A stretch of DNA of 41,803 bases from a virus. Of the stretch, positions 8,553 to 17,450 are shown in pieces. Each line of letters begins with the position of its first letter. Position 1 is the first letter of the stretch. The position numbers and the translations under genes are program-made. The notes beneath the pieces were generated by a model. That model was not told where the DNA came from. It made no database searches and was given only the letters and a program-made list of their open reading frames with translations. The DNA lies in the IMG/VR virus record IMGVR_UViG_3300033149_002948, positions 1-41,803 of that record; one strand, given 5' to 3'.

Positions 8553-10847
8553 TTAGCCCCCATAATCGAAATCCAGCCGCGATTTCCTGCCCATTTCACG
8601 GGCCACCAAGCCCACCAGGGCGTGGGCATCAGCCGCCGACTGCACAGATGCAGTCAGATTCAGCCGGCGGTTGTCGTTGTAGGTCTGCGAGCGCTGGTAG
8701 TAGACGGGGGAGGCGGGGGGCGTGATCCGCTCGCCACCATGCACCATGACGATGCGCGGTGCGCCCAGGGGTCCGGGCACGCGCCCTCCGACCTGATAGC
8801 CCTCCGGCAGATGCACGCCTGGCATGGACAATCCGGGAGGACCACCCAGCGAACCCATGATTTGGTTGTAGCGATTTGCGAACTCCTCAGATTGGGCCAG
8901 GATCGCCGCAAAGTGGTCGGCGTGTTCTTTGCGGATCGCCTCAAGGTGCTCTATCAATTCGCGATGCTCTTCGGCCCGCTGCTCCACCAATTCCGCTCGC
9001 TGGCGTTTGTAGTTCTCCGCACGTTGTTGTTGCTGGCGCTTGAAGTCAGCCTCGCGGTCGGCCTGCTGTTGACGGAACGCCTCGATCATCTGTTGGCGCT
9101 GGATCGCGTAGGCTTCTGCCGCCTGCGCCTGTTGCGCGGCAAATTGCTCTTGTGCCCGTGCCTGCTGGATTCTGAACGTCTCCTCAAAGACGCTCAGCTT
9201 CTCCTGCTGTTGGGCTTTCAGTTCGTCAAGTTCGTCAGACTGCGTTTCCTTGAGCTTCGCCTGTTCCTGTTTGCGCTTATCCGCCGCCAGTTTCAGACTT
9301 TCCTTGTCGCCGCCTTTTTGCAGGCGAAGCTGGATGTCGTCCCATTTCTCGTCCAGCGCCTTGCGCGCATCTGCCTGGCGCTTGAGTAGGTCGAGCTCCT
9401 CTTTGGCGAAGTCCTTGATCATCTTTTCCCGCTCACGGAGGTGATCGGCCTCCGCTTGCGCCTGCTGGCGGTTGAACTGCGCGGCGGCCTGCGCCTGTGA
9501 GCGATTGAATTGCGCCTCTGCCCGCGCCAGGTTCTGTTGGTGTTGGCGCGTGGCCCGTTCAACGGCAAGCTGATAATTCGCCAGGGCCTGTTGTGAGGAA
9601 CGGGCAAATGAAGCGTCCAGTTTGGCGATGGCGTTGTCGGCCCGTTCCATAGCCGTCTCATAGCTGGACAATGCCTTTGTTGCATCTTTGTAACCCTTCT
9701 CTACATCTTTCGCTGAATAAGACAGCTTTTCGTTTGCCGTTGCCATCGCCGTGGCCGCTTGTGCCTGGCGAGCCATCCAGATACCGGCGTCACCAGAAGC
9801 GGCAGCCCCCGCAGCCTCGGCCAGGCGTTCGTATTCGCCACGTTGTAGGGCCAGTTGGTGGGTCAGCTCTGCGCAGAAACCTGTGATGGATTGAGTCGCA
9901 TCGCCCGTTTCCCATAACGCTTTGTAGAACCGCTTATCGGCCTCCCAAACTGCGCCCAGCATGGGCAGAATGTCTTGTAGCCACGATTTCTGCCCCTCAG
10001 CGAATTTCGTTTGCAGGGGTATGAGTGTCTCGCCCAGGAGCGCCGCGTTACGCTCGTTGAGCCGCGCTAATTCACCCTGCGCCCCGGCCAGCGTATTCGT
10101 GCTTTCAGCGGCCCGGCCTTGTAGCTCATTGGATTGCTCTAAGAACATCGCGTAGCGCACTTGCGCTTTTTCCACATCAGACATAGCGGCCCAGGCTTTT
10201 TCGTAGCCCTCGGCCTGCGCATACGCAGCCACGGCATTTTCATTTAGGGTCAAACCCAGATATTCGGCACTTTCGGCCTCCCCGCGCATGGCCGCCGCCA
10301 CGCGCTCTATGCCGGAGGAGAGGTCTACCTTGCCCGCCGATAGGTCGCCGGTGCGCCGCAGCAGGGTTTCCATTTGCTCTTCGGTGAACCCCAGGCGCTT
10401 AGTCATGTCTACCAGGCGTGCGGATGCGTCGGCCACATCGCGGTCGGTAAACACGCGCAGGCTATCGCTGACTTCTCGGACGCGCTTATTCCAGCTTTCA
10501 GTTGTGCCTACCGCCGAACCGAACTCGCGATTAGCCGCCCCCACCGCTGCCTCTAGATTGAACATGGCGCGTTGGGTCTCTTTGGCCGTCTCCATCGCCG
10601 ACTGCAAGGCATTAACCAGCATCGCCGTCGCAGAGGTGAGGCCGGCCATGGCCAATGCAGAGCGGGCCGCCGATGCCGCCTTACTGGTCAGCGCCGCGCC
10701 GAACTTGCGCGATTGCTGGTCAGCCGCCGCCGCTTTTTTGGCGAACTTGTCCGTATTCTTTTCGGCTCTGTCTATGGCTTGATTAAATCTCTCTACAGCC
10801 GCCGAAAATTTGTCATAAGCGACAAGCTCAAGTCCGCTTTGCTCCAT
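8553..10847 (-). CDS. Tape measure protein
   Basis: 764 aa, the longest coiled-coil protein of the window. The N-terminal 200 residues are Ala-rich helices typical of tape measures, with hydrophobic membrane-active stretches (SALAMAGLTSATAMLV). Residues about 400-650 form a long Gln/Arg/Ala coiled coil with repeated 'QAQAEA' type heptads. The C-terminus has the Gly-rich 'GGRVPGPLG... VHGGERI' element common in siphophage tape measures. It sets tail length and is ejected with the DNA. It follows the tail-chaperone genes, as usual, overlapping by 20 bases. Confidence 0.92.
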   Translation of the reverse strand: MEQSGLELVAYDKFSAAVERFNQAIDRAEKNTDKFAKKAAAADQQSRKFGAALTSKAASAARSALAMAGLTSATAMLVNALQSAMETAKETQRAMFNLEAAVGAANREFGSAVGTTESWNKRVREVSDSLRVFTDRDVADASARLVDMTKRLGFTEEQMETLLRRTGDLSAGKVDLSSGIERVAAAMRGEAESAEYLGLTLNENAVAAYAQAEGYEKAWAAMSDVEKAQVRYAMFLEQSNELQGRAAESTNTLAGAQGELARLNERNAALLGETLIPLQTKFAEGQKSWLQDILPMLGAVWEADKRFYKALWETGDATQSITGFCAELTHQLALQRGEYERLAEAAGAAASGDAGIWMARQAQAATAMATANEKLSYSAKDVEKGYKDATKALSSYETAMERADNAIAKLDASFARSSQQALANYQLAVERATRQHQQNLARAEAQFNRSQAQAAAQFNRQQAQAEADHLREREKMIKDFAKEELDLLKRQADARKALDEKWDDIQLRLQKGGDKESLKLAADKRKQEQAKLKETQSDELDELKAQQQEKLSVFEETFRIQQARAQEQFAAQQAQAAEAYAIQRQQMIEAFRQQQADREADFKRQQQQRAENYKRQRAELVEQRAEEHRELIEHLEAIRKEHADHFAAILAQSEEFANRYNQIMGSLGGPPGLSMPGVHLPEGYQVGGRVPGPLGAPRIVMVHGGERITPPASPVYYQRSQTYNDNRRLNLTASVQSAADAHALVGLVAREMGRKSRLDFDYGG

Positions 10848-11106
10848 CCACAGCTTCCTTTGTCAACACAGCGTCAATCCGCCGCGATAGGCGATGGTGT
10901 TCTACCATCCATGCTTGCTCCCACGGTTCGGTGTCGTAAAACTGACGTGGCGTCAATCCCCACGCCCGCGCCGCTTCCATTTCTGCGAATCGCTGCGAGT
11001 AGGTAATGTTCCCACTAGGCAGGGGAACGTCGTCAATTGCCTTGCCCTTGTAACGAACGTCGAAACAAGCCTCGGACTGATGCCCGTTCCTCCTCGGTCG
11101 GCTCAT
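10828..11106 (-). CDS. Tail assembly chaperone, second product (possible frameshift extension)
   Basis: 92 aa with the 'EMEAARAWGLTPRQFYD' helix seen in the C-terminal part of tail assembly chaperones encoded just before the tape measure. It overlaps the upstream chaperone by 74 bases in another frame. It has an ATG (11104-11106) but no convincing SD, so it may be made partly by ribosomal frameshifting from the upstream gene, as in lambda G/GT. The frame relation here would need a +1 or -2 shift, unlike lambda's -1. Confidence 0.65.
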   Translation of the reverse strand: MSRPRRNGHQSEACFDVRYKGKAIDDVPLPSGNITYSQRFAEMEAARAWGLTPRQFYDTEPWEQAWMVEHHRLSRRIDAVLTKEAVDGAKRT

Positions 11107-11536
11107 TCAACACGGTCATTGCCACATCGAATAGCGCACGGTCGGCGTCGCAACCGAAGATGGCACGGCGGACGTAAGCCACCTTGCGGCCCACGCCATC
11201 GGTGGGGATTTGCACGTTCAGGCCCAGCTTCGCCCATTCCTCAATTTGCGTTTCACTGGGCCAGTCATCGGGCACGTCCACTTCCCGAAAGGCGTAGTAA
11301 AGTTGGGCGCGGTTGTAGAGCCGCGCTCGTTCCGCAAGCGCCTTGTCGCGGGCCAGTACATACGCGGGATCATCGGGATCGGGGATGGTCAGGTCAACGC
11401 CAGGCGGGGTGTTTTCGGCTGGCCGCTGCGGAACTTCGGGCAGCGGCACAGCCGACAAAACATCTTCAAGCAGGTAGGCGGGCACGGCGCAGACAGTCCA
11501 TGTGCCCGTGGAAAGGACCAACTCTATCTTTCGCAT
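11033..11536 (-). CDS. Tail assembly chaperone
   Basis: 167 aa, acidic and Pro-rich in the middle, with helical C-terminus. Position between the tail tube and the overlapping small gene before the tape measure is that of the gpG-type chaperone that coats the tape measure during tail assembly. No specific motif is needed or seen; the call rests on gene order and overlap. Confidence 0.6.
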   Translation of the reverse strand: MRKIELVLSTGTWTVCAVPAYLLEDVLSAVPLPEVPQRPAENTPPGVDLTIPDPDDPAYVLARDKALAERARLYNRAQLYYAFREVDVPDDWPSETQIEEWAKLGLNVQIPTDGVGRKVAYVRRAIFGCDADRALFDVAMTVLNEPTEEERASVRGLFRRSLQGQGN

Positions 11537-11554
11537 TGTTCCCCCCTTACTCTT

Positions 11555-13036
11555 TTACAGAACTTTGACGATGGTGCCAACGGTGGCGGTGGTCAGTGTG
11601 GCGGCCATCAGGTTCGCATCGCCGTCGCACATTTTCACCCAGCGCGTGGCAGTCGAAGCCGGAGTGTCCACACAATCCCAGGTGTAGCCCCCGTCTACCG
11701 TCTGCCAGAACTGACCGGCCCCGGCGTTCGTGGTGATGCCCAGCCAGCCCACATTGCCGGTTGGATCGAAAACGATGTCTTGCGGGTCGTCGGTTGCCAC
11801 CCAGCCCGACGGGTAGCGGGTAATCGCGGCATTGGTGGCCCAGCCGTCCTTCGTGTATCGTGGCACCTCGTTATCCGCCGCAACCCACATTCGGTGCTCG
11901 TCTATGACATGGCAGCCGTTGATGGTGTTTGCGCCGCCCACGCCAGTGGCAACGGTGGCCCAGGTCTGGCCGCCGTTGGTGGTTAACAGGGCCACGCCGC
12001 CCGCTCCGGCAGCCATGCCGATGCGCGAATTGACGAAATGCACGCATGACAGATTGGCCGCCGTCACGCCTGCGCCCTGTACGGCCCAGGATTGACCGCC
12101 GTCATCGGAGTGCCATATTGCCCCCGCTGCGCCTACCACCCAGATGTGGTTAGAATCAGGCATGGACACGTCGGCAGCGACCTGCGCCAGGGTAGGCAAG
12201 GTGATGTTCACCCAGTTCGGCGCACCTGTCGCCCCGAACTCCAGACGGGCGATTTCGGCGTTTGATGTGCCGTTGACTACGAAAGCAATATCTCCCCGCC
12301 CGGCAGCAGCTACAATGTTGTCCGTAGCCACCGTCCAACCGGCGGGCATTGTCGCCCAGGTGGTCATTCCATCGCGGCTGTAGGCCAGCTCCTGAGCGGC
12401 CGCAATGCCGCTTGTCCCCGCCACGGCATACTGGCACGGCTGGCGAGCCACGCCGCACTCATCGCCACAACTGCCCTCGCCCCACACCGCCAGAGCGGTG
12501 ACCACCGCCAGGGCGGAAGCGGTCACCTGGTCAACGCCCAGCTTTGGGGCGTATATCTCGAATACCTTCTCGAAAGAGGGTCCCGCCGTCTGTGAGGCTA
12601 AGCTGGGCGAGGCACCGTCCAGGTCCATTGAGCCGGTCGATCCCCAATCCCCCAGCGTTAGATTGTGTAAGAAGCGGATCTTTCCGCCATCCCGCCATGC
12701 CAAGCGGCAATCGGGTCTCTTGCAGCCCGCAAAGCGGATCTGCGCACCGAAGGGGCAACCGCTATCGCGGATTCTCTCCAGGTACGCCTCACCCCGGCTC
12801 TTCGGCTCCGGGCCGGTGATGGTCGCTGAGCCGGGTTCTAGTACGCCGGGCACGCTGGCCACGATGTCGTATTGTCCGTGACGGTCACGGGACAAGCGGC
12901 GGATGATAGTCGCCGCACTGCGCGATTGTGAAACGTCGCCGATAGCCGCGCAGTCGAAGTAGTAGAGCGGGGTATTCGGGCCGTCGGGTTGGATCCACAA
13001 CCGACCGTGACTGGATTCCCAGAATTTATCTGCCAT
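11555..13036 (-). CDS. Tail tube-position protein with C-terminal Asp-box (BNR/Ycf48-like) propeller
   Basis: 493 aa. Residues about 1-175 are a compact beta domain in the gene slot of the major tail (tube) protein. Residues about 200-493 hold Asp-box repeats: SRDGMTTW (220-227), SDDGGQSW (310-317), TTNGGQTW (352-359) and TVDGGYTW (446-453), the hallmark of BNR/sialidase-type and Ycf48-like beta propellers. The start overlaps the upstream stop as TAATG. If it is the tube subunit, every ring of the tail would carry propellers outside, which would suit glycan binding. Sialidase catalytic residues were not recognised, so binding rather than cleavage is more likely. Confidence 0.7.
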   Translation of the reverse strand: MADKFWESSHGRLWIQPDGPNTPLYYFDCAAIGDVSQSRSAATIIRRLSRDRHGQYDIVASVPGVLEPGSATITGPEPKSRGEAYLERIRDSGCPFGAQIRFAGCKRPDCRLAWRDGGKIRFLHNLTLGDWGSTGSMDLDGASPSLASQTAGPSFEKVFEIYAPKLGVDQVTASALAVVTALAVWGEGSCGDECGVARQPCQYAVAGTSGIAAAQELAYSRDGMTTWATMPAGWTVATDNIVAAAGRGDIAFVVNGTSNAEIARLEFGATGAPNWVNITLPTLAQVAADVSMPDSNHIWVVGAAGAIWHSDDGGQSWAVQGAGVTAANLSCVHFVNSRIGMAAGAGGVALLTTNGGQTWATVATGVGGANTINGCHVIDEHRMWVAADNEVPRYTKDGWATNAAITRYPSGWVATDDPQDIVFDPTGNVGWLGITTNAGAGQFWQTVDGGYTWDCVDTPASTATRWVKMCDGDANLMAATLTTATVGTIVKVL

Positions 13037-13440
13037 TATTTACCTCCTCTGAGATGCTGAATTAACTTCGTGGTCTCTAAGCCCAGCACCTGCTGAATCG
13101 CCGCCCCGGCCAAGGGCAAGAAAGCCTCGGCATCCTCAACGCTGAAAACGCCGTGGGCACGCAGGGCATCGTAGAGAGCCTGTTGTGGTTCGGGCAGGTC
13201 ATCCGGCCCGAAGCCATGCAACGGCGCGGCCTCCCAGTCCGCCAGGGCCACTCTGTGGGTCACGACACCCACCGGCCCGCCGCGTTTGGTCTCTACCAGT
13301 TTCGATTCTACTACGCGGCGCTCCGGCAGGCCACGCTCATCGGGTCGCTCTACCAGCAACGGCCCGCCCAGGCCGCGCACTACGCGCACGTCAACCATGC
13401 GCGGTCTTCGCCTCTTAGTCTCTTTTTCGTTTTCACTCAT
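13036..13440 (-). CDS. Hypothetical head-tail region protein
   Basis: 134 aa starting MSENEKETKRRRPRM at 13440, with GGAGGAG just upstream; the longer frame to 13503 runs inside the neighbouring gene. A basic N-terminus is followed by an acidic Pro/Leu-rich C-terminus. It lies between the gp10-like head-tail protein and the tail tube and is coupled to the latter by TAATG. Tail terminator or connector accessory is possible; I see no recognisable motif. Confidence 0.65.
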   Translation of the reverse strand: MSENEKETKRRRPRMVDVRVVRGLGGPLLVERPDERGLPERRVVESKLVETKRGGPVGVVTHRVALADWEAAPLHGFGPDDLPEPQQALYDALRAHGVFSVEDAEAFLPLAGAAIQQVLGLETTKLIQHLRGGK

Positions 13441-13955
13441 TTGCTCCTCCTGGCTATTCGCCTGAAAGTGTTGTTCATTCGCCGCCGAAATTCCGGCTTC
13501 CAATATGCCATAATTGCCTTGTCAAACTCACGCGCTTTCGTGCCTGGGTGATGCACGATTTGAGCGAACACTCGCTTGCCTGTGGCCCGCCCCCCACCCC
13601 CACTGCGCCTGATTCGTGCCGGGCCGGGAAAGGTGCGTGGCTTGTAGCCCAGGCGGAAGCGCAGTGCCTTAGCCCGCTTCGGGCGGATGACGTGGGGGGG
13701 CGTGCCCTTGTTCACGTAATGGAAAATCTGACCGGCCTTATTCTTTCGTGGCGAGCACGTTATCCTGAACCCCTCGCCGGTGATGTATTTGCGGGCTACG
13801 AATGTCGGTTTGTTTTTCCAGTCGGCAGTGATGGCCTCAAAGTTGGCCTTGACCTTGATTTTCTCCATCTCGTCCGCGAATTCGCGCCTGTAATCTTGTA
13901 CTCGCTGCCCGCGCCGCGAACTGCGGATAGTTTTCACCATGAGGAAGTAGGCCAT
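13437..13955 (-). CDS. HK97 gp10-like head-tail joining protein
   Basis: 172 aa starting MAYFLMVKT at 13955, which forms TAATG with the upstream stop and has GAGGTGGG as SD. It is strongly basic and carries the 'YVNKGTPPHVIRPK' turn and a C-terminal helix, typical of HK97 gp10/tail-completion proteins that bind at the neck. Its position after the connector gene and before the tail tube agrees. A longer frame to 14117 is inside the previous gene and is rejected. Confidence 0.7.
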   Translation of the reverse strand: MAYFLMVKTIRSSRRGQRVQDYRREFADEMEKIKVKANFEAITADWKNKPTFVARKYITGEGFRITCSPRKNKAGQIFHYVNKGTPPHVIRPKRAKALRFRLGYKPRTFPGPARIRRSGGGGRATGKRVFAQIVHHPGTKAREFDKAIMAYWKPEFRRRMNNTFRRIARRSK

Positions 13956-14977
13956 TACCCACCTCGATTGCGCATGATCCGCAGGTCGGCGAACGGCGTC
14001 CATCCTCGCTCCGCCGTACCGCAGGCCGGATAATCCGCGCCCGTGCCGGATTGGGTAATGATAATCTGCGATAGCCTGATTTTCTCTAGCCCCTGCCGAA
14101 ACTCCTCCACCCACCATGCCCGCGTGGGGAATTCAGCAGCGTTGCTCATCCCACCACGGCAGGAGAGGTCAATCAGTGACGCCGCGCCGATCATATTCAG
14201 ATATTTGAGGTATTGTGCCCCGCCTGCCGAAAGCGTGGCTGTCTGTGCACCGGCCTGACGGGCGGCGTCAATCTCGCCGGCCCGCATACAGATGTATGAT
14301 TCGATCAGGGCCTCCGTTAGATCGGGATCGGTCTCGCTAAAATCGCGCTTGAGCAAACCCTCCACATCGGACAATTCGCAGTAGTGATTACAGGTTAAGA
14401 GCAACGAGCGCCGACCGCCGCCGAAGTTGTCCAGGCGGCCCGTATTGCCGTTGACGCCCAGCATCAAATAGCCAGCGGTGGCATAAGTATCATCGGTGAA
14501 TGTGCCCAGTGCGCCCCACGCCCCACCGACCGGTCGATAGTAGACCGTCACCACATCGCCAACCATGCTGATGCCAATCGAGTCGCCATCGTTGACGGCC
14601 TGAGAGAAGGTAATGCTGCTCGCAGGCCCGCCGCCTACCCTGGCTTCGACCGTGATCTCATTTAGAGCATGATTGACATACATAATGTAACCGTCAAGAT
14701 TGCTCCAGTCGGGCATACTAATCCGCCAGCCTAACCACTCGGAATCTAGCGGCCCGCACGCGGTTGAGATGGTGACGTAAACTTCACAGTCTGGTTCTAT
14801 TTGTGTGGCCCAATAGCTCAGATTCAGGTCAACCGGAGAGCTGCCCGCGCATTGCGTCGTATCGACGATTAGTCCTGGCTGCACTGTGTCTATGTCATTT
14901 AGCCAGTCTGCGCCAGGCGGCGGCCCACAGTCGGGCCGGTTAAAGTTGTCCAGAATCGGCGTGGTGGGAAAACTCAT
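13955..14977 (-). CDS. Connector/adaptor protein fused to N-terminal lectin-like domain
   Basis: 340 aa in two parts. Residues about 8-187 begin DNFNR and end RLDNFGGG, alternating beta strands of a concanavalin/LamG-like jelly roll. Residues about 195-305 are helical with 'ELSDVEGLLKRDFSET' and 'ALIESYICMRAGEID', matching head-tail adaptor (gp6-like) proteins. The fusion would place twelve or more sugar-binding domains around the neck. It follows a 109-aa small protein and precedes the gp10-like gene. Adaptor assignment is well supported by order; the lectin assignment is by pattern only. Confidence 0.7.
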   Translation of the reverse strand: MSFPTTPILDNFNRPDCGPPPGADWLNDIDTVQPGLIVDTTQCAGSSPVDLNLSYWATQIEPDCEVYVTISTACGPLDSEWLGWRISMPDWSNLDGYIMYVNHALNEITVEARVGGGPASSITFSQAVNDGDSIGISMVGDVVTVYYRPVGGAWGALGTFTDDTYATAGYLMLGVNGNTGRLDNFGGGRRSLLLTCNHYCELSDVEGLLKRDFSETDPDLTEALIESYICMRAGEIDAARQAGAQTATLSAGGAQYLKYLNMIGAASLIDLSCRGGMSNAAEFPTRAWWVEEFRQGLEKIRLSQIIITQSGTGADYPACGTAERGWTPFADLRIMRNRGG

Positions 14978-14984
14978 TGTTGCC

Positions 14985-15314
14985 TCACATGTAGGTTACG
15001 CAGACATTGGCAGTAGTGCCACCGATGAAAACAATCTCAATGCTGTCCCTGATTAGAACGTCGAGGAGCGCACAGTGAGAGAGATTGGACGCCTCAGCGG
15101 TCGCTGCCACGCCTGCAAACGTCCACTCCATAATCTGCGTTGCCCCGTCCAGAAGCTGGACGACGTAGGGTAGTGGAGCGCCTGCGGCCATGACGGGGCT
15201 GATCGTCACGGTGTGCACGTAGCCCGGCGCGTCCTTGATCGTCGTGTCGCCCTTGACCTGCGAATAGAGATAACCCTGCGCTGGCGCACCTGTACCACCC
15301 AGAATATCACCCAT
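14985..15314 (-). CDS. Small beta-rich head or neck protein
   Basis: 109 aa, Ala/Val/Thr-rich, beta-sandwich-like, without signal peptide or motif. It lies between the beta-helix protein and the lectin-connector fusion, after an intergenic hairpin. A capsid decoration or neck protein is plausible. I do not recognise a family. Confidence 0.6.
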   Translation of the reverse strand: MGDILGGTGAPAQGYLYSQVKGDTTIKDAPGYVHTVTISPVMAAGAPLPYVVQLLDGATQIMEWTFAGVAATAEASNLSHCALLDVLIRDSIEIVFIGGTTANVCVTYM

Positions 15315-15333
15315 GTGATTTCTCCTATTTCTT

Positions 15334-15364
15334 GCCGGGGCGAGCCGTGATTGCCCGCCCCGGC
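15334..15364 (-). other. Intergenic GC hairpin in late operon
   Basis: Arms GCCGGGGCG (15334-15342) and CGCCCCGGC (15356-15364) form a stable stem between the beta-helix gene and the next gene in the minus-strand transcript. It lacks a U-tract, so it is more likely an mRNA-stabilising or partial-attenuation element that sets the ratio of capsid to neck proteins than a full terminator. Confidence 0.6.
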
Positions 15365-15386
15365 TTCGTTATTGTGATTTGAGTCG

Positions 15387-16322
15387 CTAGGTCGTGGCGT
15401 CTACCAGTGCACCGCCAGCGCCGTCGGCGACGTAGTTCTCAACGGCGTGATCGCCACCGTCGACCAGAACAGTGATCGGCGTCCCCGCACCGGAGAAGCG
15501 GTTGCCGTGCATGGACACATCGACGTTCGTCCCCGCGCGGAAGATACCCGTCCCGGCTTGCTGAAACACGAAGTCGTTATCACGGATGATCGTGCCCGGC
15601 TGCGAGACGTTGGCGATTGAAACGCCATAGACTGCCTGTGCCATATTTGACCAGAAGAAGTTGTTCTGGACGATGCAGCGCGTGGTCAAGTTCATGAAGA
15701 TGGCCGCGTCAGCAGCGGTATTGTCCATCATCATGAACGTACAGCGCTCGATGAGCACGTCTTGCGCCCATTCCGTGCCTACGCCCAGATAGATGCCGTG
15801 TAGCCCCACAGCGAACAGGCAGTCATGGATGTGTGTCCCGATAGTGTCCGCCGTCACAGCCACACGGATACACGCCTCAGCGTCGCCCTCGCCGTTGGCG
15901 AAGCGGATACCGGCGATCTCGATTTCGTCGGCGTCTACGTCCAGGCAGTGACAAGCGCCGTTGGCGTCTATCACCGCAGATGGCGCGGCCTGGCCACGCA
16001 GGTAGTCCCAGGAAACGAGCCTCACGCTGTCTTTCACCATAGACAGGGCCTCGGTGATGTCGTAGTGCCCCGGCAGGAGCACCACGAAGTCGCCGCGTCC
16101 GTCTACGCATTGGTCAAGCGCCGATTGGATCGTCGCCTTCGGGAAGGCGGGGTCAGTGCCGTCGTTGTTATCGTCAGCGGTGGTGAACTGCGTCGCATGG
16201 CCTACCCAGTAGACATTCCCGCCGCCGGTGCGCAGGCCCAGGGAATTATCACTACCACGGATACCCAGTTGGCCGGGATACCACGGCTTGAGGCGCTCAA
16301 GTTCCAGATTGTGGTCAGCCAT
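15387..16322 (-). CDS. Right-handed parallel beta-helix protein next to the capsid gene
   Basis: 311 aa. After an N-terminal segment (MADHNLELERLKPW) comes 'ATIQSALDQCVDGRGDFVV', the common start of pectate-lyase-like beta helices, then rungs with N/D/G turns such as 'IHDCLFAVGLHGIYL', 'IERCTFMMMDN', 'VQNNFFWSN' and 'IRDNDFVF'. Such folds occur in tailspikes, but this gene follows the major capsid gene by 12 bases, so a capsid-surface spike or decoration protein is suggested. No catalytic acid pair could be identified by eye. Confidence 0.75.
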   Translation of the reverse strand: MADHNLELERLKPWYPGQLGIRGSDNSLGLRTGGGNVYWVGHATQFTTADDNNDGTDPAFPKATIQSALDQCVDGRGDFVVLLPGHYDITEALSMVKDSVRLVSWDYLRGQAAPSAVIDANGACHCLDVDADEIEIAGIRFANGEGDAEACIRVAVTADTIGTHIHDCLFAVGLHGIYLGVGTEWAQDVLIERCTFMMMDNTAADAAIFMNLTTRCIVQNNFFWSNMAQAVYGVSIANVSQPGTIIRDNDFVFQQAGTGIFRAGTNVDVSMHGNRFSGAGTPITVLVDGGDHAVENYVADGAGGALVDATT

Positions 16323-16334
16323 TTTATCCCTCCT

Positions 16335-17441
16335 TTACGGGGTTGTCCCATCGCTATAGTAGATACCCTGGTAGTCGGTCACCCCGACATACGTGTCATC
16401 TTCCCAGCCGCCGATGATGTCCTCCACTTCATATTCGATATCTTTGCTGGCCCACGAGCCACCAAACATATCGGCTGTACCCAGGCCGCCGCCAGGCGAG
16501 AGAGGAATACGGTCGGACTCACGCATGTACAGGCGCGGGCCGGGGTATCCTTCGAGCCGGGCTACGGTCACGGCCGGCACGGCTGCGGGGTCGGCAAACA
16601 GATACCACGGGATGTCGGGCTCGGCGAAGGTGATGTAGGGGTCAATCCGCACTTCCAGCAGACCCTTGAGCACGTTCTTGTCGTTGGTTGCCATCCCCGC
16701 AATCAGTTCGGATTCCAGGATAGCACGGGCCTGCAAGTGGAGTATGGGCGGCACAACTAAGTACTTGGGCCGGATGTTCAGCGGATTGCCCCGCGCGTCC
16801 ACTCTTTGCGCAAAGGCGTTGTAGCCGATGGCCAGGTTCTGAGCTGTCAGTCGCCCAGTGCCCGCGTAGTTCGGGCCGAGCGCAACGAGGGCCGCCTGGG
16901 TCGTGGCGTTATCGTACAGCGCACTGACGTAAGCATCCTCGAAGCGATTGGCGGAACTCGCCATCAACAACGTGATCTGGCGAATCTTGCCCAGGTCGTC
17001 GTTAATGATGGTCTGCCACGATATGTCGAACTGCTTTGCGTATTCGCGCACGCGGTAGGACAACGGCTCTTCAAAGACGTGGCCTGCCTTCGCCTCCGCC
17101 TTTTCGCGCCGTGGCTCCAGGGTGTCGAACTCCGACATGCGCAGGCGTTCAACTTCCCTGAAGTCCGGGGTGGTGTCGGCGAACGTGTAATCTTTCCACG
17201 CGCCGACCTGATATTGGTACTGGTCATAGAACCGCCGTGAGAGCGTAGTGCCGAAGTAGTAGGGGAAGTCGGCTGTAGTCAGCACCTCGCGCAACACGGT
17301 ACGCGGAACGTTCTCGCGGTCGAAAGCGCGGTCGAGGGTGCTGTACGCCTCGCGCAGTTCGGCAACACGCCCGTTGGGATCCTCAGTGGCTTTGGCTTCC
17401 GCCGCCGCCATTTCCAAACACATCTGTAGTATTCGTCTCAT
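16335..17441 (-). CDS. Major capsid protein (HK97-fold, Mu gpT-like group)
   Basis: 368 aa. The pattern 'TTLSRRFYDQYQ', 'DFREVERLRMSEF', 'EEPLSYRVREYAKQFDISWQTIINDDLG' is typical of the Mu gpT/HK97-fold coat proteins: N-arm, E-loop, then spine helix. It follows the protease-scaffold and a 172-aa head protein. The N-terminal about 40 residues are helical and may be removed at maturation. It would form the icosahedral shell. Confidence 0.85.
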   Translation of the reverse strand: MRRILQMCLEMAAAEAKATEDPNGRVAELREAYSTLDRAFDRENVPRTVLREVLTTADFPYYFGTTLSRRFYDQYQYQVGAWKDYTFADTTPDFREVERLRMSEFDTLEPRREKAEAKAGHVFEEPLSYRVREYAKQFDISWQTIINDDLGKIRQITLLMASSANRFEDAYVSALYDNATTQAALVALGPNYAGTGRLTAQNLAIGYNAFAQRVDARGNPLNIRPKYLVVPPILHLQARAILESELIAGMATNDKNVLKGLLEVRIDPYITFAEPDIPWYLFADPAAVPAVTVARLEGYPGPRLYMRESDRIPLSPGGGLGTADMFGGSWASKDIEYEVEDIIGGWEDDTYVGVTDYQGIYYSDGTTP

Positions 17442-17450
17442 CGTAGCCTC

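Noticed and set aside
8541-9389. 282-aa Leu-rich plus-strand frame
   Set aside because: Antisense of the tape measure coiled coil, which creates such frames by its codon bias.
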